DNA from: Sphingopyxis sp. TUF1
GTDB lineage: Bacteria > Pseudomonadota > Alphaproteobacteria > Sphingomonadales > Sphingomonadaceae
Direction of reading: 5' to 3'
NCBI RefSeq assembly: GCF_036687315.1
Contig: NZ_CP144683.1
Location: 2,550,001-2,614,000, forward strand
DNA: 64,000 nt
Below are positions 43,568 through 51,641 of the stretch, piece after piece. How positions within the stretch are numbered: position 1 is the first letter of the stretch; every line of letters begins with the position of its first letter. The notes beneath the pieces were generated by a model. It saw nothing but the letters and a program-made list of their open reading frames with translations. It was not told the DNA's origin and did no database searches. The translations under genes were made by a program, and so were the position numbers.

Positions 43568-45472
43568 TCAGTTCGAATGTCCTCGAGACGCGCCGTCGTT
43601 GAGCGCGCTGGGGACAAGCGATCGTTCGATTGCCGAAAGCGCGGCGGGATTCTCGATGGTCGCCGGCATCGCGCATCGTTGACCATTCGCAAGCCCGCGG
43701 ATTGCGGCGCGCAGGATCTTGCCCGATCGCGTCTTCGGCAGGGCGTCGACGATATGGACTTGCTTCAAAGCGGCGACGGGTCCCAATTCTCCGCGAACCA
43801 ATGCGATGATCTCTTCTTCCAGCGTCGCGCTGCTTTCCACGACATCCGCCTTCGTGACGGCGAATGCCACGGGAACCATGCCTTTCAGCGCATCGTCGGC
43901 GCCGATCACGGCACATTCGGCAATCGCCGGGTGGCAGGCGACAATCTGTTCGATCTGACCGGTCGAAAGACGGTGACCGGCGACATTAATGATATCGTCG
44001 GTGCGGCCCATGACATGAACGAAACCATTGCCGTCGATATGACCCGCGTCACCCGTTTCATAGTAGCCCGGAAAGGTGTCGAAGGAACGAGCGAACCCGC
44101 CCTCGTTGTTCCAGAGGCTGGTGTAGCTTCCAGGCGGCAGCGGGGCAGCGATAACCAGATGTCCGCTCTCGGCATCGGCGACGGGCTCGCCATTGTCATT
44201 CAAAACGGCAAACCGGAATCCCGGCACCGGGAAGCCGGCGCTCCCCGGCAGCCTCCGCTGATCACCAAGCCCGATGCAGGTTGCAGCGGCCGGCCAGCCG
44301 AGTTCGGTTTGCCACCAATGATCGATCACTGGTCTTCCCAGCTGCTCTTCCGCCCATCGAATGGTATCGGGATCGGCCCGTTCGCCCGCCAGGAACAGGG
44401 CCCTTAGCCGCCCCATTCCATGTTCCCGAACAAGCACCCCGTCCGGATCCTCTCTGCGTATTGCGCGGATAGCCGTCGGTGCGGTGAAAAACACATCGAC
44501 ATCGTTCCGCGAGATCGTCCGCCAGAAGGTCCCTGCATCGGGCGTTCCTACCGGCTTCCCTTCGAACAGGACGGTCGCGCATCCCGCGAGCAACGGACCG
44601 TAGACAATATAGCTGTGGCCGACCACCCAGCCCACGTCGGACGCCGCCCAGAAGGTTTCGCCAGCTTGCATGCCATAAATATTTTTCATGCTCCAGGCGA
44701 GCGCAACGGCATGTCCGCCGTTTTGCCGAACAACCCCCTTGGGTACGCCCGTCGTTCCGGAAGTGTAGAGGATGTAAAGGGGATCGGTGGCCTGGACCGG
44801 AACGCACGGCGCCGGCTTCGCCGCGGCATGGCAGGTCGCCCAGTCGAGATCCCGGCCGCCGGTCATCGCTGCGGGCAATTGTTCGCGCTGCAGCACAACG
44901 ACATGATCGACCGGGTGCACCGCGCGGTCGAGTGCCTGGTCGACAAGCGGCTTGTAGGGAATGATGCGCTCGCCTTCGATGCCGCAGGAGGCCGTAAGCA
45001 GCAGTTTGGGTTTCGCATCGTCCACGCGTTTTGCGAGTTCGACCGCCGCGAAGCCGCCGAATACGACCGAATGCACCGCACCGATCCTGGCGCAGGCAAG
45101 CATCGCGAACAAGGTCTCGGGGATCATCGGCATATAGATGACGACCCGGTCCCCTTTTCCGACGCCGAGCGCCGAGATCATGCCGGCAGTCCGCTCGACG
45201 GCGGCCAGCAATTCGTCATAGTCGATGCGTCTGCGGCTAGCCGTGACGGGGCTTTCATAGATGACCGCGGTATCGGCGCCGCGGCCCGAGAGGACATGGC
45301 GATCCACGGCATTGTGGCACGTGTTCAGCCAGCCGTCCTCGAACCAGCCGCGTCCTTCGCTCCAGCCCGTGGTCGGAGGCTGGTGCCAATCAATTGCCTG
45401 CGCAGCGTGGAGCCAGAACCTGTCAGGATTTTCCAGGCTCTGACGATAGGTTTCGCTATAAACAGACCTCAT
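43568..45472 (-). CDS. prpE: Propionyl-CoA synthetase
   Basis: A 634-residue acetyl/propionyl-CoA synthetase. I start it at the ATG at 45472 (MRSVYSETYRQS), since the 74 residues upstream in frame are Arg-rich and non-homologous. Motifs in order: VVIYMPMIPETLFAMLACAR, ILYTSGTTGVPKG at about 250-262, WWQTELGWP near 395, GYYETGDAGH near 480 and the acetylation-controlled Lys in TRSGKILR near 590. PrpE makes propionyl-CoA, which would feed methylmalonyl-CoA or methylcitrate routes not present here. It stands alone on the minus strand, about 115 bp from the methyltransferase gene. Confidence 0.9.
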   Translation of the reverse strand: MRSVYSETYRQSLENPDRFWLHAAQAIDWHQPPTTGWSEGRGWFEDGWLNTCHNAVDRHVLSGRGADTAVIYESPVTASRRRIDYDELLAAVERTAGMISALGVGKGDRVVIYMPMIPETLFAMLACARIGAVHSVVFGGFAAVELAKRVDDAKPKLLLTASCGIEGERIIPYKPLVDQALDRAVHPVDHVVVLQREQLPAAMTGGRDLDWATCHAAAKPAPCVPVQATDPLYILYTSGTTGVPKGVVRQNGGHAVALAWSMKNIYGMQAGETFWAASDVGWVVGHSYIVYGPLLAGCATVLFEGKPVGTPDAGTFWRTISRNDVDVFFTAPTAIRAIRREDPDGVLVREHGMGRLRALFLAGERADPDTIRWAEEQLGRPVIDHWWQTELGWPAAATCIGLGDQRRLPGSAGFPVPGFRFAVLNDNGEPVADAESGHLVIAAPLPPGSYTSLWNNEGGFARSFDTFPGYYETGDAGHIDGNGFVHVMGRTDDIINVAGHRLSTGQIEQIVACHPAIAECAVIGADDALKGMVPVAFAVTKADVVESSATLEEEIIALVRGELGPVAALKQVHIVDALPKTRSGKILRAAIRGLANGQRCAMPATIENPAALSAIERSLVPSALNDGASRGHSN

Positions 45473-45588
45473 CAATCTCACGCTGCCTACGGATTTTTTT
45501 ACGATCAGTTCGCCGCTGCGGTCCGGTTGTCGATCACTGCCATGAAATCCGAGAAAGAGGAACGGCCAGTCGTCACACCGGCGTCGAG

Positions 45589-46677
45589 CTATGCCTTGGC
45601 GCGCAGTTTCCCGTCGGGATGCACGCGAGGTTTCGCGCCGGCGGGCGACGCCGCACGCGCGCCTTCGAGGTCGCGGAGCCACAGCTGTCCGCAAGCCGCG
45701 TCGATGTCGGAGCCCTGCGTGTCACGAACGACCACCGGAATTCCGGCCTGAGCGATACGATGCCGGAAGAGGCTCAATGTGCGATCATCGGTGCGCCTGA
45801 GTTTGACGCCGTCTACCGGGTTCCATCGCATCAGGTTGATCCGCGCCGGCTTGTCGGCAAACATCGACACGAGCCGCTGGGCATCGGCGACGCTGTCGTT
45901 GATGCCCGGGAGGATCAGATAGACGAAGGTTGCGGTGCGATTGTGGCGTTCGGCCCAGGATAGCGCACGCGCCACGACCTCGCGTATATCGTGCTTGCGC
46001 GCGCCGGGGATGAGCCGGTCGCGCACCGCCTGGGTCGTTGCGTGCAACGAGATAGTGAGATTGATTCCCAGATGTTCTTCGCGCAGCTGCTTTAGCGCCT
46101 TCGGAATTCCGATTGTGGAGATCGTGATGCCGGTCGTCGGAAAATCTATGCCGCGTCGATCGCGCAATATGCGAATGGCACCCAGGACATTGTCATAATT
46201 GTTCAGCGGCTCGCCGATTCCCATGAAGACAATCCGGTTTACCTTCGGCCCGAGCTGCACGACCTGTTCGACGATTTCCGCCGAGGTAAGATTGCGCTTG
46301 AGGCCTGCTTGTCCCGACGCGCAGAATTGGCACGAGAAAGCGCAACCGACTTGGGAGGAGACGCAGGCCGTGTGGCCGTCCCGGCGGCGGATCAGCACGG
46401 TCTCGACAGCATAACCATCGTCGAGACCAAACAAATATTTCTCGGACTGCCCCCCGCGCGACCGGTTGAGGCGGGACAGCATACGCGGTGCCAGATCGTG
46501 CGTTTCCGCCCAGCGCGAGAGTTTAGTCGGCAGGTCCTGATGCGTCGAAAAAAGATCGCGATAGGTGAGCCCCGGCGGAGGCAGAAGGGCATCGAACTGG
46601 GAAGAGCTGAGGCCGAGCACGGGGTTTCGCCGGGCGGCGCGCGGGGCCCGCTCTGGCAGGCTGATAGGAAACGACAT
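45589..46677 (-). CDS. RlmN/Cfr-like radical SAM rRNA methyltransferase
   Basis: A 362-residue radical SAM enzyme of the RlmN/Cfr family, which methylates A2503 of 23S rRNA (C2 by RlmN, C8 by Cfr). The cluster Cys are C112, C116 and C119 (CAFSCQFC), and the two mechanistic Cys are C105 (ACVSSQVG) and C329 (DIDAACGQL). Some local text is closer to my memory of Cfr than of typical RlmN: GLKRNLT, ITISTIGI and ILPGINDS. Other parts (FMGIGEPL) fit RlmN. It is not in an rRNA or housekeeping setting: it lies beside a TetR gene with a palindromic promoter. Which carbon it methylates is open. Confidence 0.82.
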   Translation of the reverse strand: MSFPISLPERAPRAARRNPVLGLSSSQFDALLPPPGLTYRDLFSTHQDLPTKLSRWAETHDLAPRMLSRLNRSRGGQSEKYLFGLDDGYAVETVLIRRRDGHTACVSSQVGCAFSCQFCASGQAGLKRNLTSAEIVEQVVQLGPKVNRIVFMGIGEPLNNYDNVLGAIRILRDRRGIDFPTTGITISTIGIPKALKQLREEHLGINLTISLHATTQAVRDRLIPGARKHDIREVVARALSWAERHNRTATFVYLILPGINDSVADAQRLVSMFADKPARINLMRWNPVDGVKLRRTDDRTLSLFRHRIAQAGIPVVVRDTQGSDIDAACGQLWLRDLEGARAASPAGAKPRVHPDGKLRAKA

Positions 46678-46717
46678 AGGTTGAACTCGCGACGGAATAG
46701 CGGCCTCGCTGCCACGA

Positions 46718-46739
46718 GTTATATATAACCGACATGTCG
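46718..46739. promoter_or_regulatory. Double palindrome upstream of rRNA methyltransferase gene
   Basis: Two perfect palindromes abut: GTTATATATAAC (46718-46729) and CGACATGTCG (46730-46739). The first includes a TATATA box that could be the -10 of the minus-strand methyltransferase gene, the second is a typical TetR-type operator core. The site lies 40-60 bp upstream of the methyltransferase start and just downstream of the TetR stop. Confidence 0.6.
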
Positions 46740-46762
46740 TTCAATTACAAGACTATCTAAGC

Positions 46763-47335
46763 TTAATGCGGGAATTCGTGGCCCGGATAAAGCGTTTGGA
46801 GCATCAGCTTCGCGCGGTATGTCATGAAATCGGTTAGGCTTCCCTCTCGGCTGACCATCCACTGCATATATGCACCCTGGATGACTGCCTGGATGAGACC
46901 GGAACGTTCCGCCGCGTCGCCATCTGCCTCCGGGAGGCTTGCCTCAATCGCTTGACGGACCAACTCATTGCGTTCGTTCGCCAGGCTGCGAAGCAATGGA
47001 TCGATGATGTCGCCCCAGAAAACTAAGAGATACGCCTCGTTGCCTGTAGCTTCGTCCATGCCCGAGATGAGTTCGCGCAATAGGGTCCACAAAGGTACGA
47101 GGCCGCGTTCGCAGCGGATGCTGGCGAAATAGTCCCGCACCTCCTGCGTCATCGCCTCCATCACATGGCGGTGAAGCGTCGTTTTATCATGGAAACGCTG
47201 GATGAGCGCGGGACGCGACATGCCCACTGCCTTTGCGACATCAGAGAGCGTAAAATTTACTGCACCTTCGCGCACCAGTACAGCACGCGCGGCGGTCAGG
47301 ATCTCTTTGTCGCTATGAAGCTTCGGGCGGGGCAT
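46763..47335 (-). CDS. TetR-family regulator next to RlmN/Cfr-like gene
   Basis: A 190-residue TetR regulator. Helix-turn-helix text FTLSDVAKAVGMSRPALIQRFHDK lies at about 28-51 (given here as two parts: FTLSDVAKAVG and MSRPALIQRF). The C-terminal ligand domain is mostly helical with MQWMVSREGSLTDFM. It is on the same strand and directly upstream of the methyltransferase gene, with a palindrome between them, so it probably regulates that gene. It is unrelated to the three other TetR genes in the window beyond the DNA-binding domain. Confidence 0.85.
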   Translation of the reverse strand: MPRPKLHSDKEILTAARAVLVREGAVNFTLSDVAKAVGMSRPALIQRFHDKTTLHRHVMEAMTQEVRDYFASIRCERGLVPLWTLLRELISGMDEATGNEAYLLVFWGDIIDPLLRSLANERNELVRQAIEASLPEADGDAAERSGLIQAVIQGAYMQWMVSREGSLTDFMTYRAKLMLQTLYPGHEFPH

Positions 47336-47474
47336 GATTCACTCGGCTGAGGGAGAGGGGGCCATAGGCGGGGAGAGCTCTAGAAGCAATGAGGGCACTT
47401 GCGCATCGCCGATCGGAGCTTGGTCAGCACTCGCAAAGAGTTCGCTCTGGCGCATAGGCGTTGATTTCCACTAA

Positions 47475-47510
47475 CGTCCGCCGGAAGCGCAGCACGGCTT
47501 CCGGCGGACG
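47475..47510. terminator. 14-bp perfect inverted repeat downstream of hbd-like gene
   Basis: Arms CGTCCGCCGGAAGC and GCTTCCGGCGGACG surround an 8-base loop. The hairpin lies between the stop of the minus-strand dehydrogenase gene and the TetR start. It lacks a clear T-run on the minus strand, so termination is likely but not proven. Confidence 0.6.
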
Positions 47511-47612
47511 GCTTTCCTCCCCAGGAAAGGTCGGGGCTGCGGGTTTCACAACAGCGATTTTCTAGAACTCTGAGACCGCATAGCATCGCCTCCGGCGTCA
47601 TCGTGCAAATGG

Positions 47613-48479
47613 CTATGAATAATTATACCAGCCTTTTCCGCTCTTCTCGCCATAGTTCCCCTGGGCATAGCGCGCGACCAGCGCGGGGCGGGGCAGGTCG
47701 GCGGGATCGCCTGAGGCGCGAAATGCTTCCATGTCCATCAGATAGGCGAGGTCGAGGCCGGTCAGATCGTTAAGCCTGAACGGTCCCATCGGGTGTCCGG
47801 CGCCGAATACGCAAGCCTTGTCGATGTCCTCGAAGCTGGCAACGCCCATTTCATGCAGCCATTCGGCCTCTTTCAGGATGGCTTTGAAAATGCGGTTGAG
47901 CAGGAAGCCCGCCACCTCCTTCTTTACATGGACCGGCTCCTTGCCCAGCTTTCGGCACAATTGCATGGAGAGGTGCGCGGTCGCATCCGAGGCGTGCGGG
48001 CCTTGCACGACTTCTACCAGCTTCATGACCAGGGCCGGGTTGAAGAAGTGCAAATTGAGGACCTTGTCGGGACGCTTTGTCGCGTCGGCAAAGCGCGAAG
48101 CGACGATCATCGAGGAGTTCGAGGCAAGAATGGCATGCGGCGGCGCCAGCGCATCCAGTTGCGCGAATATGGCGCGCTTGGCATCGATCTGCTCGATCAC
48201 GGCCTCGATGACATAATCGGCGTTGCCGACAGCTTTGCCGAGATCTTCGGTAAAGCCGATATTCGCTCGGACCGTCTGTGCCTGCTCGGCGGTCAGCCGG
48301 CCTTTTGCGACGCGCTCGGGCAGATAGCGATCCACAAATGCATCGGCCTTAGACAGCATGTCGGGGCTGATGTCGGTACACGATACCTTGAAACCACAAA
48401 TCGCGGCATGCAGCGCGATCTGGTGGCCCATATTGCCGGCGCCGATGACGGCAATGGTTTTTACGTCTTCGATATACAT
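47613..48479 (-). CDS. 3-hydroxyacyl-CoA dehydrogenase
   Basis: A 288-residue NAD-dependent 3-hydroxyacyl-CoA dehydrogenase (PaaH/Hbd type). The Rossmann loop AVIGAGNMGHQIA lies at 11-23, the catalytic region NLHFFNPALVMKLVEV at about 137-152, and a C-terminal domain with FRLNDLTGLDLAYLM. I start at the ATG at 48479, which has AAGGAG upstream; the frame is open to 48635. It oxidises 3-hydroxyacyl-CoA in beta-oxidation. It lies 61 bp after the acyl-CoA dehydrogenase gene on the same strand and is likely co-transcribed. Confidence 0.9.
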   Translation of the reverse strand: MYIEDVKTIAVIGAGNMGHQIALHAAICGFKVSCTDISPDMLSKADAFVDRYLPERVAKGRLTAEQAQTVRANIGFTEDLGKAVGNADYVIEAVIEQIDAKRAIFAQLDALAPPHAILASNSSMIVASRFADATKRPDKVLNLHFFNPALVMKLVEVVQGPHASDATAHLSMQLCRKLGKEPVHVKKEVAGFLLNRIFKAILKEAEWLHEMGVASFEDIDKACVFGAGHPMGPFRLNDLTGLDLAYLMDMEAFRASGDPADLPRPALVARYAQGNYGEKSGKGWYNYS

Positions 48480-48540
48480 GATTTGCTCCTTAGGGGCGCT
48501 GTGGGGCCAGTCCCTCGGGCGGGCGTTTCCTGTTCTCATT

Positions 48541-49731
48541 TCACGTCGCCGCGCGGCCGCCGGCGAGGCCCGCTTTCCAGTCGCGGCGGATTTTCTTGGC
48601 GAGGCTCCATTTGTGGACTTCGGTGGGTCCGTCATAGATGCGGAAGGCGCGAACCTCGCGGAATACCTGTTCGACGATTGTCTTGTCGGTGACGCCAGTG
48701 CCGCCCATGACCTGAACGCAGCGGTCGGCGATGCGCATCAGCGCCTCCGACACCGCAACCTTCGCCATCGAGCTTTCGACGGTGCCGAGCGACCCCGTGT
48801 CGAGCACGCCAGCGCACCAGTCGATCATCAGCTCGGCCTGTTTGAGGTCGATCATATTCTCGGCGAGCATGAAGCCGACGCCTTCATGCTCGATCAGCAC
48901 CTTGCCGAAGGCCTCACGGCGGTTGGCATAGTCGGTGGCAATCTCATGCGCGCGAATGCACGCGCCGAGCCAGCGCATGCAGTGCGACAGGCGGGCAGGC
49001 GAGAGGCGGACCTGCGCATAACGGAAGCCCTCGCCGGCCTGTCCGAGCATCTGGTCGGCGGGGACGCGCAGATTGTCGATCGTGATCGTCGCATGGCCGC
49101 CGGGCATCGAGCTGTCGATCGTGTTCGGGACATCGTCGATACGGATCGCCGGGTCGGGCAGGTCGACAAGGAACATGCACGCGCCCTCCTCCGCCTTTGC
49201 CATGACGATGCCCACGCGCGCGCCCTGCGCACCGGTGATAAGCGTCTTGCGGCCGTTGATGACCCAATGATTGCCGTCGGGACGGCAGACCGTTTTCATC
49301 ATCGACGGGTCGGATCCCGCACCGCCCTCGTCCGCGGGCTCGGTCATGAAGAAGGCCGAGCGGACACGGCCTTCGACCAACGGTTTCAGAAAGCGCTCCT
49401 GAAGCTCCGGACTCGCTTCCTTGCCGAGCAGATACATATTGCCTTCATCGGGCGCCATCGTGTTGCAGGCGAGCGGGCCGAGCGGCGACAAGCCGCTTTT
49501 GATGAGCACAACCGCCGTCTCGCGCTGATTAAGGTGGCTGCCGTCATTCAGGACATGCGGCGTCAGCACGCCCGCAGCGCGCGCATGTTCGCGCATCTCC
49601 ATCACCAGCTCGTCGGTCGGCGCACCATGATGATCGCGCCGCGGGTCTTTCTCATAGGGAATGACGGTTTCGCGCACGAAAGCCTCGACGCGCTTTGCAA
49701 TATCCTCGGCCCGGCCGCCCGTCTTGCCCAC
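48541..49731 (-). CDS. Acyl-CoA dehydrogenase
   Basis: A 396-residue FAD-dependent acyl-CoA dehydrogenase, with FFMTEPADEGGAGSDPSMM (the FAD/substrate loop), VINGRKTLITGA and the C-terminal RIYDGPTEVHKWSLAKKI that carries the second FAD-binding stretch. The catalytic Glu position cannot be fixed by eye. I prefer the GTG at 49731, preceded by AGGGAG, to the GTG at 49749. It resembles the ACAD group acting on branched or cyclic acyl-CoA (ACAD10/11-like). It is divergent from the enoyl-CoA hydratase gene, with an operator motif B copy between. Confidence 0.88.
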   Translation of the reverse strand: MGKTGGRAEDIAKRVEAFVRETVIPYEKDPRRDHHGAPTDELVMEMREHARAAGVLTPHVLNDGSHLNQRETAVVLIKSGLSPLGPLACNTMAPDEGNMYLLGKEASPELQERFLKPLVEGRVRSAFFMTEPADEGGAGSDPSMMKTVCRPDGNHWVINGRKTLITGAQGARVGIVMAKAEEGACMFLVDLPDPAIRIDDVPNTIDSSMPGGHATITIDNLRVPADQMLGQAGEGFRYAQVRLSPARLSHCMRWLGACIRAHEIATDYANRREAFGKVLIEHEGVGFMLAENMIDLKQAELMIDWCAGVLDTGSLGTVESSMAKVAVSEALMRIADRCVQVMGGTGVTDKTIVEQVFREVRAFRIYDGPTEVHKWSLAKKIRRDWKAGLAGGRAAT

Positions 49732-49856
49732 CCTTGCCTCCCTATGCACGCTCGCAGTCGATCATCATGAACGGGTCAAGCCCGAAGCGATGTTCTTGGA
49801 GTCCGCTGCTTTTTCGTCGGAGGCCCGATAGCTTCGATTGACAGCCTTAGCAATAA

Positions 49857-49875
49857 ATAATACCTACCAGTCAGT
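49857..49875. promoter_or_regulatory. Operator motif B, site 3
   Basis: TAATACCTACCAGTCAGTC contains the core ACCTACCAGT shared with the site at 53961 on the opposite strand. A TTGACA box lies at 49838-49843, about 18 bp to the left, so the site covers the -10 position of a promoter for the enoyl-CoA hydratase gene and could also affect the divergent acyl-CoA dehydrogenase gene. Confidence 0.55.
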
Positions 49876-49896
49876 CAAATACTACGATGGTGCTGG

Positions 49897-50679
49897 ATGC
49901 AATACGATTATATCAAAGTTGAACGCGACGCCGCGATCATGGTCCTGACGATTGCGCGCCCCGAAGTGCTGAATGCGATCCATCCAAGAGTGAGCCGAGA
50001 GATCGGCGCAGCCTTTGAAGCGTTCGAGGGCGACCCTTCGCAGCATGTCGCCATCATTACCGGCGCAGGCGACAGGGCGTTTTCTGCGGGCAATGACCTC
50101 AAATATCAGTCGAGCAATGGCGAAGACGACGGCCCGCGCGTGGCATTCGGTGGCATTACCGATCGCCCGGATTTCAAAAAACCCGTCATAGCCGCAGTCA
50201 ACGGCCTTGCGTTCGGCGGTGGTTTCGAGATCGCACTCGCTTGCGACATCATTGTCGCAGCCGAGCATGCGACGTTTGCACTTCCCGAACCACGCGTCGG
50301 CCTGGCGGCCGTGGGTGGCGGCCTCTTGAGGCTGCCGCGCGCGATCGGGCTCAATCGTGCCATGGAGATCATCTTGACGTCGCGCCACGTCGGCGCGGAA
50401 GAGGGTCGGCAATTGGGGTTCGTCAATCACGTCGTACCGACCGGCGGCGCGCTTGACGCGGCCAAGGAGCTTGCACGGGCCATCGCGGGCAATAGCCAAT
50501 ATGCCGTCCGCGCCGCGCGAAGCATCGCCCGCGCCAACTTCCATAAGCCGTTGCCGCAGGCAATGAAAGATCAGTGGGAAGACGCGGAGTTTAAGGCGAT
50601 GCTGGCGTCGCCGGACGTTGTCGAAGGCCCGCGCGCATTTGCAGAAAAGCGCGCGCCGCGCTGGGCAAATGTCGAATGA
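49897..50679 (+). CDS. Enoyl-CoA hydratase/isomerase family protein
   Basis: A 260-residue crotonase-fold enzyme. The oxyanion hole residues are in FSAGNDLKYQ at about 65-74 and AVNGLAFGGGFEIALACDI at about 107-125; LPEPRVGLAAVGGGLLRLPR at about 129-148 holds the position of the second catalytic Glu, which here is not obvious. It hydrates or isomerises an enoyl-CoA. With the acyl-CoA dehydrogenase and the 3-hydroxyacyl-CoA dehydrogenase it gives three of the four steps of beta-oxidation; the thiolase step may come from the gene at 15895 or from elsewhere. Confidence 0.88.
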   Translation: MQYDYIKVERDAAIMVLTIARPEVLNAIHPRVSREIGAAFEAFEGDPSQHVAIITGAGDRAFSAGNDLKYQSSNGEDDGPRVAFGGITDRPDFKKPVIAAVNGLAFGGGFEIALACDIIVAAEHATFALPEPRVGLAAVGGGLLRLPRAIGLNRAMEIILTSRHVGAEEGRQLGFVNHVVPTGGALDAAKELARAIAGNSQYAVRAARSIARANFHKPLPQAMKDQWEDAEFKAMLASPDVVEGPRAFAEKRAPRWANVE

Positions 50680-50708
50680 CTGCGCGGTATGCGGTGTGAG
50701 GACCGATT

Positions 50709-50726
50709 GCGCCGGCGCTTCGGCGC
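50709..50726. terminator. GC-rich hairpin after enoyl-CoA hydratase gene
   Basis: GCGCCG and CGGCGC form a 6-bp stem with a 6-base loop, 30 bp after the hydratase stop. No T-run follows, so it is only a possible terminator. Confidence 0.35.
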
Positions 50727-50803
50727 GGCTAGACGAAATAGGTATATTCAAGTTGGTGAGACATTCGAAGGCTCATCCGTGAAGAGAACAGGGCATCTGC
50801 ATA

Positions 50804-51454
50804 ATGTCGATCGAGAAACTGAAGCATAAGAAGAACGCCCAAGCGTTGTGGCCGCGGACCGAGAGGCGGCGCGCCACGCAATATGACAAGAAGAAAGAGG
50901 CCATTCTTCAAACGTCAGCCATGCTCTTCAAGACCAATGGCTATGATCAGGTTTCGATCAACGACGTCGCGGACTATCTGAAGATCACCAAGCCGACGAT
51001 CTATTATTATCTCGGCAACAAGGATCTGATCCTGCTCGAAATCAAACGTCTGGTCCAAACCGAGACCCTCCGGGTGCTGCGAGAAGCCAAAGCCATGGAG
51101 TGCTCGGGCTATGAGAAATTGCAGTTTCTCATTCCGGAATATGTCAAGATTCTCGCGACGGACTTCGGCGGCTGTTTCGTTCGAACCATGCATGTTCGGA
51201 TGGCCAAAGAGAGCCAGGAAGAGGTGGTTAGCCGCTCGGTCGAAGGCAACCGGATCATGAACGACATTATCGTCGATGGGCAGAACGACGGATCGCTCGA
51301 AGTCGAACAGCCGGCTGTTACCACGTTGACGCTGCTTGGAGCGCTGAACTGGACCGCTTATTGGTACGAGCCGGGCCGGAGCATGTCTCTGGAGGAACTC
51401 GGGCGCAGCCAGGCAAATATCTTGCTCAACGGGATTGCGGGCAAGGCGCGCTGA
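50804..51454 (+). CDS. TetR-family regulator of beta-oxidation/transport set
   Basis: A 216-residue TetR regulator with a basic N-terminal tail (KHKKNAQALWPRTERRRAT) and the HTH region SINDVADYLKITKPTIYYYL at about 51-70. This tail-plus-HTH layout is common in TetR regulators of acyl-CoA genes in sphingomonads and mycobacteria, where ligands are acyl-CoA thioesters. It lies between the hydratase gene and the TonB receptor gene, inside the set that carries operator motif B, so it is the best candidate to bind that motif. Ribosome site is weak at the chosen ATG. Confidence 0.85.
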   Translation: MSIEKLKHKKNAQALWPRTERRRATQYDKKKEAILQTSAMLFKTNGYDQVSINDVADYLKITKPTIYYYLGNKDLILLEIKRLVQTETLRVLREAKAMECSGYEKLQFLIPEYVKILATDFGGCFVRTMHVRMAKESQEEVVSRSVEGNRIMNDIIVDGQNDGSLEVEQPAVTTLTLLGALNWTAYWYEPGRSMSLEELGRSQANILLNGIAGKAR

Positions 51455-51488
51455 GCCGATCGTCAAGTCATATCCATAATTGTCATAT

Positions 51489-51504
51489 GCGGGAAAGCTC
51501 CCGC
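51489..51504. terminator. Hairpin between TetR gene and TonB receptor gene
   Basis: GCGGGA and TCCCGC form a stem around AAGC, followed by AACTTT. It lies 35 bp after the TetR stop, with the convergent TonB receptor gene ending at 51642. It may terminate from the left. Confidence 0.45.
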
Positions 51505-51641
51505 AACTTTGGTTATACCAGAATGCGCGGATGTCGGCGCGACGCGTCCTCGGCTAAGGGGGCAGTGGTTCGTTCGGCCAAGCAGATTGAGGAAGCCCGC
51601 GGCGCCGCCGCGAACTTCCAGCAACATCCGCCGATCGGTAA

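Noticed and set aside
43256-44407. 383-residue plus-strand frame
   Set aside because: Antisense to prpE; long only because high GC removes stop codons.
48358-49770. 470-residue plus-strand frame
   Set aside because: Antisense to the dehydrogenase and acyl-CoA dehydrogenase genes, rich in His, Arg and Asp as expected from GC-rich shadows.
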